Shown: positions 1-13,335, numbered from the stretch's first letter. The stretch is DNA of 64,000 nt from Quercus robur (GCF_932294415.1 NC_065543.1:1624976-1688975); one strand, 5' to 3'. The notes: generated by a model not told the origin, from the letters alone. Program-made: numbers and translations.

Positions 1-3000
1 AAGCAGAGGAAAGGCACATGGCTGCTTTACTGGTGGAGAGGTCATTTGTGGACTTAAGGAGCCAAGTCTCTGTTAATGGTGTTTGTAGTATATCTTCTCA
101 AGATATAAAGTGTTTGTTATCTGATACTGTTAGAGCTAAAGTTTGGAGTGCTGGGCCTGTGTCCTTCTCACTTTGGTAAACTACTCTTTCATATTAGTAT
201 ATTTACGTACAGGGTTGCTGTGTGCTTGATAATTAAATCTTTAAACACTAAAAATTTCCAATAAGATGCTTACATTGCCAAAGAAAAAAGAGGCTGAGCT
301 TTACTATTTCAAAGTTGTGAATTTTCAGAGAAGAGATATCATTTCAAAGTGCCTCATTGCTTGTGAAGAAATTCTTTATAATATCACAAATTACATCTCT
401 TAGGTATATTAAGAATTGGTGTTTTCACTTTTCACAGGGATGCTCGCACAAGGGAGCTTCTAAAAGTGTTTAATGTAGATGGTCAGATGGAGAATAGAGT
501 TGACATGTCAGCAGTACAGCATGATCAAGCTGTAGAAGATGAGATGAAGGTAAAATTTGTTTCCCCATCGAAAAAGGAGAAATCACAGGGTACTAGCTTT
601 TTGCAACGATCACGCAATGCTATAATGGGAGCTGCAGATGCTGTTCGTCGTGTTGCAACCAAAGGGACAAGTGCGTTTGTAGAAGATGTCAAGAGAACAG
701 AAGCACTAGTGCTAGCTGCTGATGGAATGATTTGGAGTGGATGTACAAATGGCTTGCTTGTGCAGTGGGATGGGAATGGAAATCGAATGCAAGAATTTAA
801 TTTCCATCCTTGTGCTGTCCAATGCTTTTGCACTCACGGGGCACGAATATATGTAGGCTATGTGAGTGGTGTTGTACAAGTATTGGATCTTGAGGGAAAT
901 CTAGTTGCAGGATGGGTTGCTCATAATAGTCCTGTCATAAAATTGGCAGTTGGGGCTGGTTATGTTTTTAGCTTAGCTACTCATGGAGGTATACGTGGGT
1001 GGCACATTACATCTCCAGGGCCTCTTGACAGTGTAATACGATCAGAATTGGGTGGAAAAGAACTAAAATATACGAAACGAGACCATGTCAGAATCTTAGT
1101 TGGTACATGGAATGTTGGTCAAGGAAGAGCCTCTCATGATTCACTTATGTCATGGTTGGGTTCGGCTATATCAGATGTTGGCATTGTTGTTGTTGGGTTG
1201 CAAGAAGTTGAGATGGGTGCGGGTTTTCTTGCAATGTCAGCAGCAAAAGAAACTGTAAGATCATATTTATTTCCCTAATTGATGTTGCTCACAACTTGAT
1301 TGTGGTTACTTCAGTCCTATTTGAGTTTTTCTATATAAACAGAATACAAATTTCTAGTAAATAAAAAATTCTATACAAATAATCTTTCTTTTTTAGTATA
1401 AAGTTGAAATACAAATTGTACTTGAAGTTTGCCAATGGTCTTTTAGATCACATGGCATCTCATTCCCTTAAACAGGAAGTTGAAGAGGAGTCATGGGTTC
1501 AATCTTGTATGAGTAAGTAGTATTTCATGATCAGAAAAAGAAAAACTGTACTTGAAGTCTATGAGATGATTTCAGAACTTCTTTTGTTTGTGCTATAACT
1601 CTGCAACAATGATATGTAAGATCATTTCAGCATTAGGTTATTTTCTTAATTTTCTAACAAATGCAAGCTGGGGAAATTGTAAGCAAAATTTTTGCATCCT
1701 GAAAAAAGAAGCCCTGTTTGTGCAATATGATGTTTCTGATTGTCCATGATTTTCATCCACGTGTAAAAGTTCATTGTATCACTAGCATGAAGTCCAACCG
1801 ACCATGTGATCATCAACCAAAGTTTTATCCCTGTCCTGCTTTTATTCTCTCTCTCTCTCTCTCTATTGTGTGTATGCCAGGGTATCTATTCATTTATATA
1901 CCTGTTCCCTTTCAAATGTAGGTAGGACTTGAAGGGAGTTCTGTGGGACAATGGTGGTTGGACACGATAGGGAAGGCCTTAGATGAATCAGGAACTTTTG
2001 AGCGTATGGGTTCTAGGCAGCTAGCAGGCTTGCTTATATCCCTCTGGTAAGCAATTATATGGAAATGTATTTGAGATTTATCCTCTAATTACCTGTTAAC
2101 TTTGCATTTTATCTTTCCTTTTCTTCAATGCAGCATCCTAACTTGTCCCTATTGATGTCCTTAGAGTATTCTACCCTTCTATAATTTTGTCATTTCTTAT
2201 ATAATACCTTAATATTCTTCAATTAGGGTGAAAAAGGATCTTAGACCATTTGTAGGGGACATTGATGCTGGAGCAGTTCCATGTGGCTTTGGTCGTGCAA
2301 TCGGTAACAAGGTTTGTATATTTTTGAAATGTTGGAAAGTAATTACTTTATGGTCATGATCATCATGTTATCTAAAGTTCAATATAAAGTTATTTCATCT
2401 GTGAATAACCTCTTCATGGTTGCATGGAAATAATTTTTGTTAAATAATCTTTTAATTGGGGGGATCTTTTATGTTACTGTGTTCTCCTTTACTTATCAAA
2501 ACGCCCTTGTTCTCAATAAGAGTAAAAAAGTGTAATCTTGAATTGACATTTTGGTTTTACAGAAATTAAGTACCTGTCCAAAACCATTCTTTCAGTTAAT
2601 GGCACTGTTTCTTGTATGAATTTATTTATTTTTTTTTCCCCTGACTTCTTCAGTTTATAACATTGACTTGGCTACAACTGTTCAAACAGGGAGGTGTAGG
2701 TTTGAGAATCAGAGTATATGATCGGATAGTTTGCTTTGTGAACTGTCACTTGGCTGCACATCTGGAAGCTGTCAATCGCCGCAATGCAGATTTTGATCAC
2801 ATATATCGCAATATGGTCTTCAGCCGGTCATCAAATCTACTTAACAATGCAGCTGGTATGGTGCCATACCTGTTTTTGTTTTGCTCTCTTGTCTTCTCCA
2901 CATATTTATTTTGGCTGCTTTATTCTTCTGGCTTTTCGTTTGCCCTCTCTGTTGCAGCTGGTGTCACAACTTCTGCCCAGGTGCTTCGAGCTGCAAATGT

Positions 3001-5118
3001 AAGTTTTTATTATGGTTGATTTGGTTTCTTGTTTCTTCTTCTACTTTCATTGGCTAACAGTTGCAAGGCTTTGCTGCTTTGACAGGCTGCTGCAGGTGGC
3101 AACACTGAAGAACCAAAGCCTGAGTTATCTGAAGCGGATATGGTTGTATTTCTTGGTGACTTTAATTACCGTCTTTTCGGTATATCTTATGATGAGGCGA
3201 GGGACTTTGTTTCGCAAAGATGCTTTGATTGGCTCAGAGAAAAAGATCAGCTCAGGGCAGAGATGCAATCTGGGAAAGTTTTCCAAGGAATGCGGGAGGC
3301 ACTCATAAGATTCCCTCCAACATACAAGTTTGAAAAGCACCAAGCAGGTTTAGCAGGTACACATTAGTAACACTTGTATGTAAGAATTTCAGCATTTACT
3401 ATATGAGCTATTTGATTTATAGCATTAACATTTGAATCGATTAGAAGAGGAAGTGGATTGACATTTACTTTGATTGTGTTTTTTCTGTTTTCATTGGTTT
3501 CTTGGTAGCACGACTTTGATGACTTTCACTATCTTTCCAGGGTATGATTCTGGTGAGAAGAAGCGTATTCCTGCCTGGTGTGACCGGATAATATATCGTG
3601 ACAATCGTGCCACTTCAGCGACCAATTCCAGTTTAGAGTGCCCTGTGGTGTCATCAATTTTACAGTATGTTGTGTTATTAGGAAAGATTGCTGTCATCTT
3701 CATGGTTTGTTTGTTAGTAAAACTTGGTCTTCATTTTTGACAGGTATGAGGCATGCATGGATGTGACTGACAGTGATCACAAACCTGTCCGGTGTATATT
3801 CAATGTGAGAATTGCTCATGGTGATAAATCAGTAAGGAGACGGGAGTTCGGAAGAATTTACAGATCCAATGAGAAAATCAGGTCCATTCTTGAAGGATTA
3901 AGTTATATTCCAGAAACCACAGTGAGCACCAAAAACATAGTTCTTCAAAACCAGGAATCAACCATTGTGAGAATCACCAACAAATATGCCAAGGATACGG
4001 TTATATATAAAATCATGTGTGAAGGTCAGTCAACTGTAAAGGAAGATGGAGAAACACCTGAACTTCGCCCAAAAGGAGGCTTTGGCCTTCCAAGATGGCT
4101 TGAGGTATTGTGTTCTGCCTTTTGTTTACATAAACTTTTTATCTTTTTTTCCCCCTACTTAGACACCCTATAAAATTTTGAATTACTTCTATATATCAGT
4201 TTCTAGGAGCAAATCACCTTTAGCAATATCCCATGATCGAAGCCCAAATATCTGCAATTTATCACAAATATCTTGTGTCATGTGCAATGTCATAAATAAA
4301 TATAATACATATTTTAATTTAACCTTTATATCTGTTTTAGGGATATCTGTGTGCATGCATGTACTCAAATGATCACATAGAACTTGTACATAATGTTCAT
4401 CAATACAAGAATGGTCAGAATAGCATACCTGCTATCACACTTCCTGTTAGCAGTAGCTTAAAATGCACAAATACTAAATAGATGTATTCTACTCTACATT
4501 AGGATGAGCTTATTTTCATCAGTTTTTATTTTTATGTATTTATTTATTTTGTTTACTGTGTAGAAGTATGACTGTACTATGAAAAATGTCATACTTCTCC
4601 CGTTTATGATGAAAATAAGTGGCTTTATTTAGTTTAACAACATTGATAATTGCCACAAGGTGGATTTTTGCCTTAATCCTGATTTATTGTTTGTTCTTGT
4701 ATTGTGTTCAAATTAGGTCACACCAGCAGCCGGCATAATTAACCCTGAAGAATTTGTGGAGGTCTCAGTAAGTCACAAGGACTTTCACACCCTAGAAGAG
4801 TATGTTGATGGCATCCCACAAAACTGGTGGAGTGAAGACACTCGAGACAAGGAAGTGTTCTTGGTCATAAATGTGTGTGGCAGTTGCTCAACCCATAGCT
4901 ATAATCACAGAGTCCGTGTCCGTCATTGCTACTCGGGCAAGACAATCCGCATCGACTCAAAATCCAACCATTCTAGAAAGTACCAAGGAGGCTTAATTCA
5001 TCGGTCTGATCTCCGGCAACTAAGTACTTTGACAGATGCAATTGATGACTCCCAACATATGAAAACCCCCCAAGAAGCTAAAAGCAAAACCCCAAGCAAA
5101 AACCACCCAAGAAGCTAG
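1..5118 (+). CDS. FRA3-like: Type II inositol polyphosphate 5-phosphatase with WD40 repeats (FRA3-like), 5' partial
   Basis: Ten exons by splice-site and frame continuity: <1-175, 438-1254, 1922-2046, 2227-2311, 2690-2855, 2958-2998, 3086-3356, 3541-3664, 3744-4104, 4717-5118. They give about 854 residues ending in TAG; the first full codon is at base 3. The family protein is about 1100 residues, so roughly the first 250 are outside the window. Exons 1-2 carry the last WD40-like blades (e.g. DGMIWSG...VQWDGNG). The phosphatase domain starts near 1085 with TWNVGQG. It continues with [10 protein letters not shown], the catalytic FLGDFNYR near 3150, IPAWCDR near 3570 and SDHKPVRC near 3773, all signature motifs of Mg-dependent inositol polyphosphate 5-phosphatases. 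These enzymes remove the 5-phosphate from phosphoinositides or inositol phosphates; Arabidopsis FRA3 affects actin and fibre-cell walls. All catalytic motifs look intact. The residue after NYRL is F, where FRA3 as I recall it has D. The stop codon lies in a short 3' repeat. FRA3 itself or a close paralogue is equally possible. Confidence 0.93.
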
Positions 5119-5150
5119 AAGCAAAACCCCCCATGAAGCTAGAAACAAAG
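5071..5150 (+). repeat. Short tandem repeat spanning the 5-phosphatase stop codon
   Basis: A unit resembling AAGAAGCTAGAAGCAAAACC occurs about three times in a row, in the last coding codons and just beyond. The first copy is read as QEAKSKTP. In the second copy the frame is shifted, so GCTAGA is read as AGC-TAG and ends the protein. The terminal residues are therefore repeat-derived and unlikely to be conserved. Confidence 0.7.
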
Positions 5151-7098
5151 ACTAATAGTTTATGGCAGATATAGATGCATCACCAGGGCAAGTGCTTTGA
5201 CTGGAAAATCTTGATGTAAATACTTTGTGGAGCCTGGTTGCCAATACAGTCATCTTACAACAGTCACAATTTGTTTTATCATCTATTATATTAATGCATC
5301 AGTTCATACACTTCCAACTATTTAACTTCGTTCTTTTTAGTAAAATGCACGTTGTAATTTTGGACAAATGGGTTGTTCAAAACGACAGAAAGGAAAATGT
5401 AACAAGCAGCAAAATTGAGCTGCTTCAGTTTCTAACTCTTACAGATGTTTTCTTAGCCTCCACGGGTGCCAATTTTCTTTGTAAAACAGATACGGACTAC
5501 TTAAGAGTAGAGCCACTGTGACTCGTTTTGCTAGTGATTTACTTGCTTTATTCATAATTTGGTTTTTATGTGTAACAGCTGAGTAAAGAGATCCAAGGCT
5601 GAAGCAATCCTTTTTCTCTTATGGCCATTTCTTAGTTCCAGAAATATGTTTCAAATTACAGTAAGAATAATAAATGTAGTGACATAGAGTTCACTATCCT
5701 TATTAAAAATGGTACTAGTAAATGTGGTATTAGTTATGAACCCGTGTAAAAGTGACATTAAGAGAAGCAACAATAGTATTTATTAAAAATGATTGATTTA
5801 AAATGGGACAAAATTTGGCTCCAATTTCCACTAAAAAATTAAAATTAAAATTGTTACATATTTTAAAAATCTAACCATTGGATTACATGTTTTTTACATT
5901 TTTACGTTTTTAACACGCATATCAAATTTTGTGTCAAACAGATGTTATGTACTATTTAATCCATAAACTTATTTTTATGCATAATTTTGGACTACAAAAA
6001 CTTAAAATTTAAACATATGATTGATGATATAACTTTTTTTTTTTCCAATCATTAAAAATATAAAAAGAAAATATAATTCAATTGTAAATTTTTCAAAGCT
6101 CATATTCAATAAAAAAATATTGATATTAAGTGGAGCTGTAGCTAGACTTTATCCTTTTTTAGTCAAATTTGCTATACAAATTGATACAGAAATCAGGAAA
6201 TTCAGAGTCAACAATGAATCAAAATCAGATTGTTTTCGTACGTAATCAAAATTACGTCAACTCCCTTAAATCAAGCTAGGATTAAAGCATAAAGAAAATG
6301 TGTTAAACTATTTATAAGAAATATAAATAAATAAATTAGTCAAAAAAAAAAAAAAAAAAAAAAAAACCTTGGCAGGTGGCCTAGTCCTAGCTGTTAATCC
6401 TGAAAGGTCTGCAAGTATGCAACTAAAACCAATGTTTTCAATTGATGACATTTGCATCCTTTCTTTCTTTGGGAATTTATGGTCAAACTTATCAAGTAAT
6501 CTAACGGGTTTACAAATCCACACTCAAATGTCTATTACTGCAAACAATAAATAGCAGCAAAAGCCATAAAGGGTACATATTAAAAAGTACTTCTATAACT
6601 GAAAACCCATTCTGTGTATCATGCCATGGTCACTTGGATGTTATTCTTCCTCAAAATTGCTGTCAGACACTGTAAGCTAATCATTTTTAATGCTCCATGC
6701 CACAGTCACATGGCAATAAAATCAATAACAAATTTGGAAGAGAATAGAAACACCTTAGAGAAAAGCAATTCCGAACAGATTATAAACATCATAAGCCACT
6801 ACAGCATTTGCACATAGTAGGATTATATATAAACTCAAGCATATATTTGCATAGACATCAATAGTTGGCACCTTATCCTGCTCCTGAGCTTCTAACAAAT
6901 TCTACACTGGTCTCTAGGATAAAATTTGAAAACTTATCTAGATTTATGGCAATGTCAATACCAAAGACGACCCAGCAGGGGAAGGAAATCGTGGTACCCC
7001 TTTAAATGAAGGTTTCTTGTGAAGGTGCAAAGCAAGAAAAGATGACTTGAACAACCTTAATGCCTTCTTTTCTTGGTTGCTGATGCCAAAACCTCAAC
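5119..7098. other. 3' flank and AT-rich intergenic region, no gene seen
   Basis: The 3'UTR of the 5-phosphatase probably covers the first few hundred bases; an AATAAA-like AATAATAAATG lies near 5666. The rest is AT-rich, with a poly(A) run at about 6343-6366. The converging ankyrin gene on the minus strand ends at 7099, and its 3'UTR should lie just left of that. No open frame here resembles a known protein. Confidence 0.6.
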
Positions 7099-10000
7099 TC
7101 AGAGTGCATACATTCTCTTATATTCATGGTTCAAAATCTCAGGCTCTGATGCCATAGAATTGGTGAAAGAACGAGGTTGACTCTCAGCTTTCCTTAGGCT
7201 CCTCAATTGTTTATCCTCCATTCTATGTATAATGACACAATAACACATGGAACCAATAGTAGTGAGCATGATTGTAGCACCTAATACTGTAGTACACACA
7301 GCAAGCCACTGGGCATTCGAGCCTACCACCAAATATGTCAGAGAAATGAAGGCAGCAGAAATGAAGAGACAAGCTAGCCACATAAGCTTGTTAATCACAA
7401 ACACAAGCTGCCTCTTCGCCTTCGGTTCTATTACAACCACAGATGTTTGGACGACAACAACAGCTAGGGAAATGAACAATGCCAGGCTATCAAACACAAA
7501 GAAAATTAGGAAAGAAGCTTTTTGAGCTATATGGGCCTGTCCAAGTGAAGTTCCATCTTGTTTTTCCTGAACATACTGGCCAGGTACAGTGAAAATGGCT
7601 GCAAAAGCAACAGTAGCAATGAGAACAGCAACAACAGTTGCAGAGTTTATAGCATTGTTGAGGCCACTAATATGAAGCTTCTTTAGCCTCTTTGCAATTT
7701 TCTGGACCCTTGCGCCAGTTTGACGGGTCTGTTGGAGTTGTGACTGGACATCATGTTTTATGTCACTGACGGTCTGCTTAAGTTGCTTTGCTGCACTTGG
7801 AGGTTTTCCTAGGTCTTTAGAATTGGCGGCCCCTGCTTCCCTTAAAACGGAGACAAGTTCAGGAGTTCCATATTTTTCTGCAATGTCGAGGGGGGTCTCT
7901 CCAGCCTTGTTCATTGCATTGATGTTAATACCCTCAACTGATAACAAACAACGTACATTCTGCAATGGCACAAAGGAAAATTTCAATAACTGTAAAAACC
8001 CAACATTTTAAAAATGATTTAAATAAAAGTTAAAAAAGAAGTTTAGGATATGTCCAATATTTTATGTTTTCATCTTCTGCCCTTCTATTAGGATTGTGAA
8101 AGATATTTCCTCCTCACTCAATCAAGTCCTATGATCTTCTTACTAAAATTCTGCTACTGACAAGGACCTTTCCATGGCGACTCCCAAGAATCAGGAAATG
8201 TAATTTACATTAGCATGTTTTGTACTAACCAGACAATATTATAAGCTATATATTACATGAATATCTAAAAGCGATGTAAGAAGAAATATGGTATTATCCA
8301 AGCCAATGTCAAAAACACATTTTATATTGACGGTGTCAAACATACTGACCACAAATAAGTTAGAACATGGCAACATCTCATACCCAGAAACAACACCAAC
8401 TATAAATTATTAAGTCATCCTTTTAAGTAACCTAAGTGAAAGAAGCAGAAGAAAAAAGACTCTCCCCCTATTGTTTTCTTTCTTCTTGTTCTTCCTTTTT
8501 TAAAAATAAAAAATAAAAATGATGGGGAAAGAAATTTTGGTTATGAATGATGGGCATTAGGTGTCAAAATTGCAGGTTTAATTATTTTGGTCAACACTAT
8601 AGGCTAAAGGAGACATAGACAACCCAACATATAACTCAATCAAAAAACACAATTTGCTAATTGTTCAATTTGAAGAAGTTCAGTTCATATTGTTGGCCAA
8701 GTTTAGAGCCTCAAGACACTGAACCAAACATTATACCCTTACTCCTGATCCCCCGGGAGTGAGCGATAGCAATAGCAATAGCAATATCAATCTAATCAAT
8801 CTTGAACTGGGCTTTTTAGATTGAAGAAAATTCCCAATCACTGAAAAGCTATTATTGCTGAACTAAACAACCAATTTTAACATCTAAGCTTGAGTTTAGT
8901 TTGTTATTCAGTTAACAAGATGGTTTATCCACTCATAACTATCCACTTGACTGAAAAATCCCCTTTTATAAATGCAATATAGATTTGGTACTCCAAAATC
9001 AAATAAAAAGAATTGCAGTTCTAGACTTTTACAGAATTTGGCCATTCAATGCGTCTCATAGGTTGGAACATTTCCCAAACTGATTGGGGGAGTTTAATAG
9101 AAGGGAAACTGTTCTCACACACTTGTTGATTTACGCTCTATACATACGACATCCATAATTTCACGTGCGATTTCCACGTTCCAAACGTAAAATTGGTGAT
9201 GTGTATGTATGATGTCAATGACGAGTATGTGAGAATCAATGTGATAAACTTAAATTACTAGCCGGAAAAAGTAAAAACTGTTGAACTCTAATATTGAATG
9301 ACAAATGAAGCCTATCTTAGAATAACATATTCTTGTTAAAAGAACTCTTAGATTTTTTTTTCTTTTAAAGGAAAAGGAAAATATCAACTAGTTGATATAA
9401 TTATTAATTTATTTAAGTAATAAGAGCATAGACATAATTTGTAAAGCATAATTCACTTCATGGATTTATATAAAATTAAAAAAGAAAACAGTTGAAAGAT
9501 AAAGAAATGAGGAAGAACCTCAATGCGGCCCTTCTTCGTGGCCACATGCAATGCTGTATTTCCCTTATTATCCTCCAAACTCAAAACCGACAGGTCAGGT
9601 TTTATCAACTCCTGCAGAATCTCCTCGTTGTGCCCTTTCACAGCCATGTGCAATGCAGCCTGTCCTTTTTTATCAGTCCTAAAAACAGTGCTTGGGTCTT
9701 TGTTAAGTAGGGACTTCACAACCTCCAAGTGCCCCATCCTGGCTGCTGAATGAAGAACAGTCTTACCATTATTCTTGGCTATCTTAACAAGGTTGGAGTC
9801 TGTTTCTAAAAGAAGGTTAACTATGTCAATGTGCCCCTGAGTAGCAGCTGTGTGTAAGGCAGTTGAATTGGTTAGATCTGTAGTCATGGCCAAGTTGGGG
9901 AATACATGCAAAAGTTCCTTCAACACCTCTGCAAGAATTTTTATCATTCCCTTTGTCAGAATAAAAAGAGAAAATAAAAACCTCCATGACTATAAATAAG

Positions 10001-12092
10001 ATATTACCATTGGTATTTCCCAAAATATATTTAGCATTTCTACCCATAAAATTAATCTACAAACATAACAACAATTATAATCTGCAAGAGAAATATAGAT
10101 TTAATTATCAAGTATTGAAGTTAACTATTTTATATTGTGAAGTCTTATTGACAGCCTGAAGCAATCAATAAGGAAAGACAGTAACACACATACACATAAA
10201 ATTGCACACAAGCTTGCACATGATTGCCCTATGGTTTCATACATTCCATGAAATCCTCTAAAAAGGGAGGGGGAAAAAAAGACTGGTGATGCCATGTTTT
10301 ACAACTTCAGAAAACAGTAATGTAAGTAAGAGTTCTAAACAACTTAGCTTAAAATGAATGCACTTATGCACATATAGATTACCTAGCAAAACAGAACACG
10401 CATATGGTTTGCTGCTTTCTTTGCCATCCCTTCCCCCAGAAACAGAACAGAGAAAAGAAAACACACACACACAGACAGAAAGAGCTTACTGCATAATTGG
10501 CAATTAAGTGGCATGATAAGAAAAAGGTTCATATTCACACAGAGAGAGAGAGAGAGAGAGAAGCCTTTTACCAAACTATATCTCTAACCTACAATAGATC
10601 AGATCCTAATCGATTCAAAATCAGAAAGTACAAAAGTGAAAAATGTACAGTTTAGAGCATGTCCGCTCTTCATCTTGATTAAGAGTTACAGAATCATACA
10701 ATCATTGAGATACCACAGAAATAGAGAACATATTTCCAGTACTCTTTTTCACTTAAATATATATATAGTCATGACTAAGGAAAGAATCTGTATTTTCATC
10801 ACACTTAAAATAAGCATAGAAGGTAAAATTAAGAAGGTTTTTTTTTCAACAAATGATATCATTTATTTTGATCATCAAGCTTCTACAATTTTTTTTTTCT
10901 TTTCTGTTATAACTACTTGAATCATTACAAGGTTCAAAATTCTGTTTTTTGACAACTCCACCCCGGATGGAGTAGTAATCAACCTGCTATGGAAAGATAA
11001 ATGTTGCAAATAACATTTTTAAGGGCATCCAAAAGCCAATCAAGCAAATAAGGAAACTGAAGAATGAAGATGGGATAATGAACAAAGACTGTCTATTTTG
11101 GTGGAAAAAGCAAGTTCCCTTCCTTTTTCGATGAGGCCCAGCCATGATGAATTTGAATGACATGACATGAAGTAAATAAGAAGAGCTAGCATATTTCCTG
11201 CAAATTGGTGTGAAAAAACTTTAAAAAACCAATTTCGTAGACACATGCATGTAGAATTTAATAACCATGTCAGTTCTACCTGACTAATACCTACTGGTTG
11301 GCCTAAATGGTTAAGCTATTATGAAACATCAAGATTTTTATCTAAATCAAGAAAGTTGCAATCAACAAATTACATATAACATTAAAAGGTCATATCTAGT
11401 GCACAAAGCTGCTACTTCCGCGGGTTTGGAAGAGGCAAATTCCCAGACTCGAACCCACAACATATTACTTATAAAATTGTGAATAAAAAGTAACAATAAT
11501 GAGGATTATCTTATAACCAGACAGGCAATCAGATGATATTCTTACCAAGATGACCCTGCTTTGCTGCAATATGTAATGGATCAAAGCCGTTCCTAGCAGG
11601 GATATATGCAGTTTGCAAGTCCGAATATTTCAACATCTCCCCCACAACCGAAGCATATCCATTCTCTGCAGCAGCATAAAGGGGTGTCTCCCCCTCCTGG
11701 TTCTGCTTTCCCAACAATTCCTTTGCCTCATTAGGATCACAATTCTGAAGAAACTCTCTAACTCTACTCAAGTTCCCTGCCCTAGCAGCCAAATGAAAGG
11801 GCAAGTCACCTCTTTTCCCTGGGGAATCCTTGCCTCTCTTCCTCTCACCACCCATGAAACTCAGCTGCTTTTCCATCACTATCCGAAAGCTCTTCTGCTT
11901 CTCCATAAATCCTCTAAAACTCTTCTGTTTCTCCATAACCCCTCTGAAACTCTGCTGTTTTTCCATAACCCCTTTAAAACTCTGTTGTTTTTCCATGACC
12001 CCTTTAAAACTCTGTTGTTTCTCCATAGTAGCTCCCTTAAAACTGCTTTGTTTCTCCATTGTAGCTCCCTTAAAGCTGCTCTGTTTCTCCAT
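7099..12092 (-). CDS. Ankyrin-repeat/PGG-domain membrane protein, ITN1-like
   Basis: Three exons on the minus strand: 11546-12092, 9519-9928 and 7099-7959, with GT-AG introns and continuous phase (1, 0). They give 605 residues; the family is about 550-600. I chose the ATG at 12092 because the only upstream in-frame start is TTG. Residues 1-82 are eight MEKQxSF repeats. About seven ankyrin repeats follow (roughly residues 95-365), with typical phrases such as DPLHIAAKQGHL, TALHTAATQGHID and GETPLDIAEKYG. A basic linker is followed by the PGG domain (INSATVVAVLIATVAFAAIF...VPG, about 424-450) and four hydrophobic segments in all, with a cytosolic tail. ITN1 and relatives are plasma-membrane ankyrin proteins linked to salt stress, ABA and ROS signalling. 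That role is inferred from the family. The gene converges with the 5-phosphatase. Intron 1 contains an Au-SINE fragment. Confidence 0.93.
11401..11460 (-). mobile_element. 5'-truncated Au-SINE-like fragment
   Basis: On the minus strand a box B-like GGGTTCGAGTCTGGGAATTT is followed by GCCTCTTCCAAACCCGCGG and a GCAGCTTTGTGCAC tail. This matches the layout of plant Au-SINEs (box B, then CAGCCTCTTGCAGAAATGCAGGG-like text). Box A is not visible, so the copy is truncated. It lies in intron 1 of the ankyrin gene. Confidence 0.55.
11847..12092 (-). repeat. Coding minisatellite: eight MEKQxSF repeats
   Basis: The first 82 codons of the ankyrin gene are eight direct repeats of 10-11 codons: MEKQSSFKGAT twice, then MEKQ(Q/K/L)SF(K/R/M)G(V/F/I) variants. 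Unit lengths are multiples of three, so copy-number change would stay in frame. Every unit has a basic residue near a serine, which would suit phosphorylation, though this is only inference. Confidence 0.9.
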
Positions 12093-12660
12093 GATCACAC
12101 TCAAAAACTTACCTGTAAAACTCAGAGAGACCCACTTTCTTGTATTTGGGATATCATTTCTCTTTCAACAATGACTCACCAACCAAAGCTTGGAACTCTG
12201 ATTCTCAGGTTCTATAGACCCATCCACAACTTTGAACTTAAAGATTCCAACTTTACCATTCAAACTAGAAATCACCTATTTTTTTAGGAATCAAAACCTT
12301 TATTCTTCAGAAGCTGGTACTCAAAGAAAATAGATAGCAGCCCCAATGGTTAGAAACGCTAGAAACTGCAATTTGAGCTCTAAAAGATGCTTTTTTTAAT
12401 GTTGAGAAAGAACACCCAGTTGGGTCTTCCAGTGAATCTGAAAAGTGAAAACCCAGAAACTGATTTCCACAAGTTATAAGAAATTGAACAGATCAGGAAC
12501 TCAAAACCTGATGTTTTTCCTGGGAAACCCAGAAAGTGAAACTGAGAGTTTTACTCTGTAGAGCAAGCACACCAAATAGCAATTAAAAAATGTATTATAT
12601 GTATCATTCTCTAGTAATTGCTGAAAGCATGCATATACTGCCACATTTTTTTTTTTAAAA
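12093..12660 (-). promoter_or_regulatory. Upstream region of the ankyrin gene, no defined element
   Basis: This is the 5'UTR and promoter side of the ankyrin gene. A splice-like TTTTACAG/GTAAG lies just upstream of the ATG (12104-12118 on the minus strand), so a 5'UTR intron boundary is possible. I see no convincing TATA box. Confidence 0.35.
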
Positions 12661-13335
12661 GCTACTTTATCTTGTAAGTAACTGAAGATAAAGGAGGCAA
12701 CACCAAAAAAATAAAGACAAAGACAATGGTGGTTTATTTTACTTTATTTTTTTAATTTTATTTAATTTATAAATTTAATACTTTATGAAATTTCTTTCTT
12801 GATTTAATTTAAGAAATGGTATAAAGTACAATCTATGCATCTGGATTATTGTCTTTTAGAACAGAGGTCATTATCTCCTTAAACCAAACTTATAAAAATC
12901 AACCAAAAGATAAAACAAACAAAAAAATTGAAACAAGGGAGAAACTCTTACAAAACTATTGATTATTAATAAAGTTAAAAGTCTAAAAGAGAATAATGCT
13001 ACTTTATCTTGTAAGTAACTGAAGATAGAGGAGGCACCACCAAAAAAATAAAGACAAAGACAATGGTGGTCTATTTTATTTTATTTTTTTAATTTTATTT
13101 AATTTATAAATTTAATACTTTATGAAATTTCTTTCTTGATTTAATTTAAGAAATGGTATAAAGTACAATCCATGCATCTGGATTATTGTCTTTTAGAACA
13201 GAGGTCATTATCTCCTTAAACCAAACTTATAAAAATCAACCAAAAGATTAAAAAAAAAAAAAATTTTGAAACAAGGGAGAAACTCTTACAAAACTATTGA
13301 TTATTAATAAAGTTAAAAGTCTAAAAGAGAATAAT
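12661..13335. repeat. Recent 337/338 bp tandem duplication
   Basis: Copy 1 is 12661-12997 and copy 2 is 12998-13335. Both begin GCTACTTTATCTTGTAAG and end AAAAGAGAATAAT. By eye they differ at only a handful of positions plus a homopolymer length change, so the duplication is recent. No coding content is visible. Confidence 0.92.

Noticed and set aside
11290..11330. Box A-like TTGGCCTAAATGGTTAAGC (+) in ankyrin intron 1
   Set aside because: No box B at the right distance on the same strand, and no poly(A) tail. It may be a decayed SINE but is not supported.
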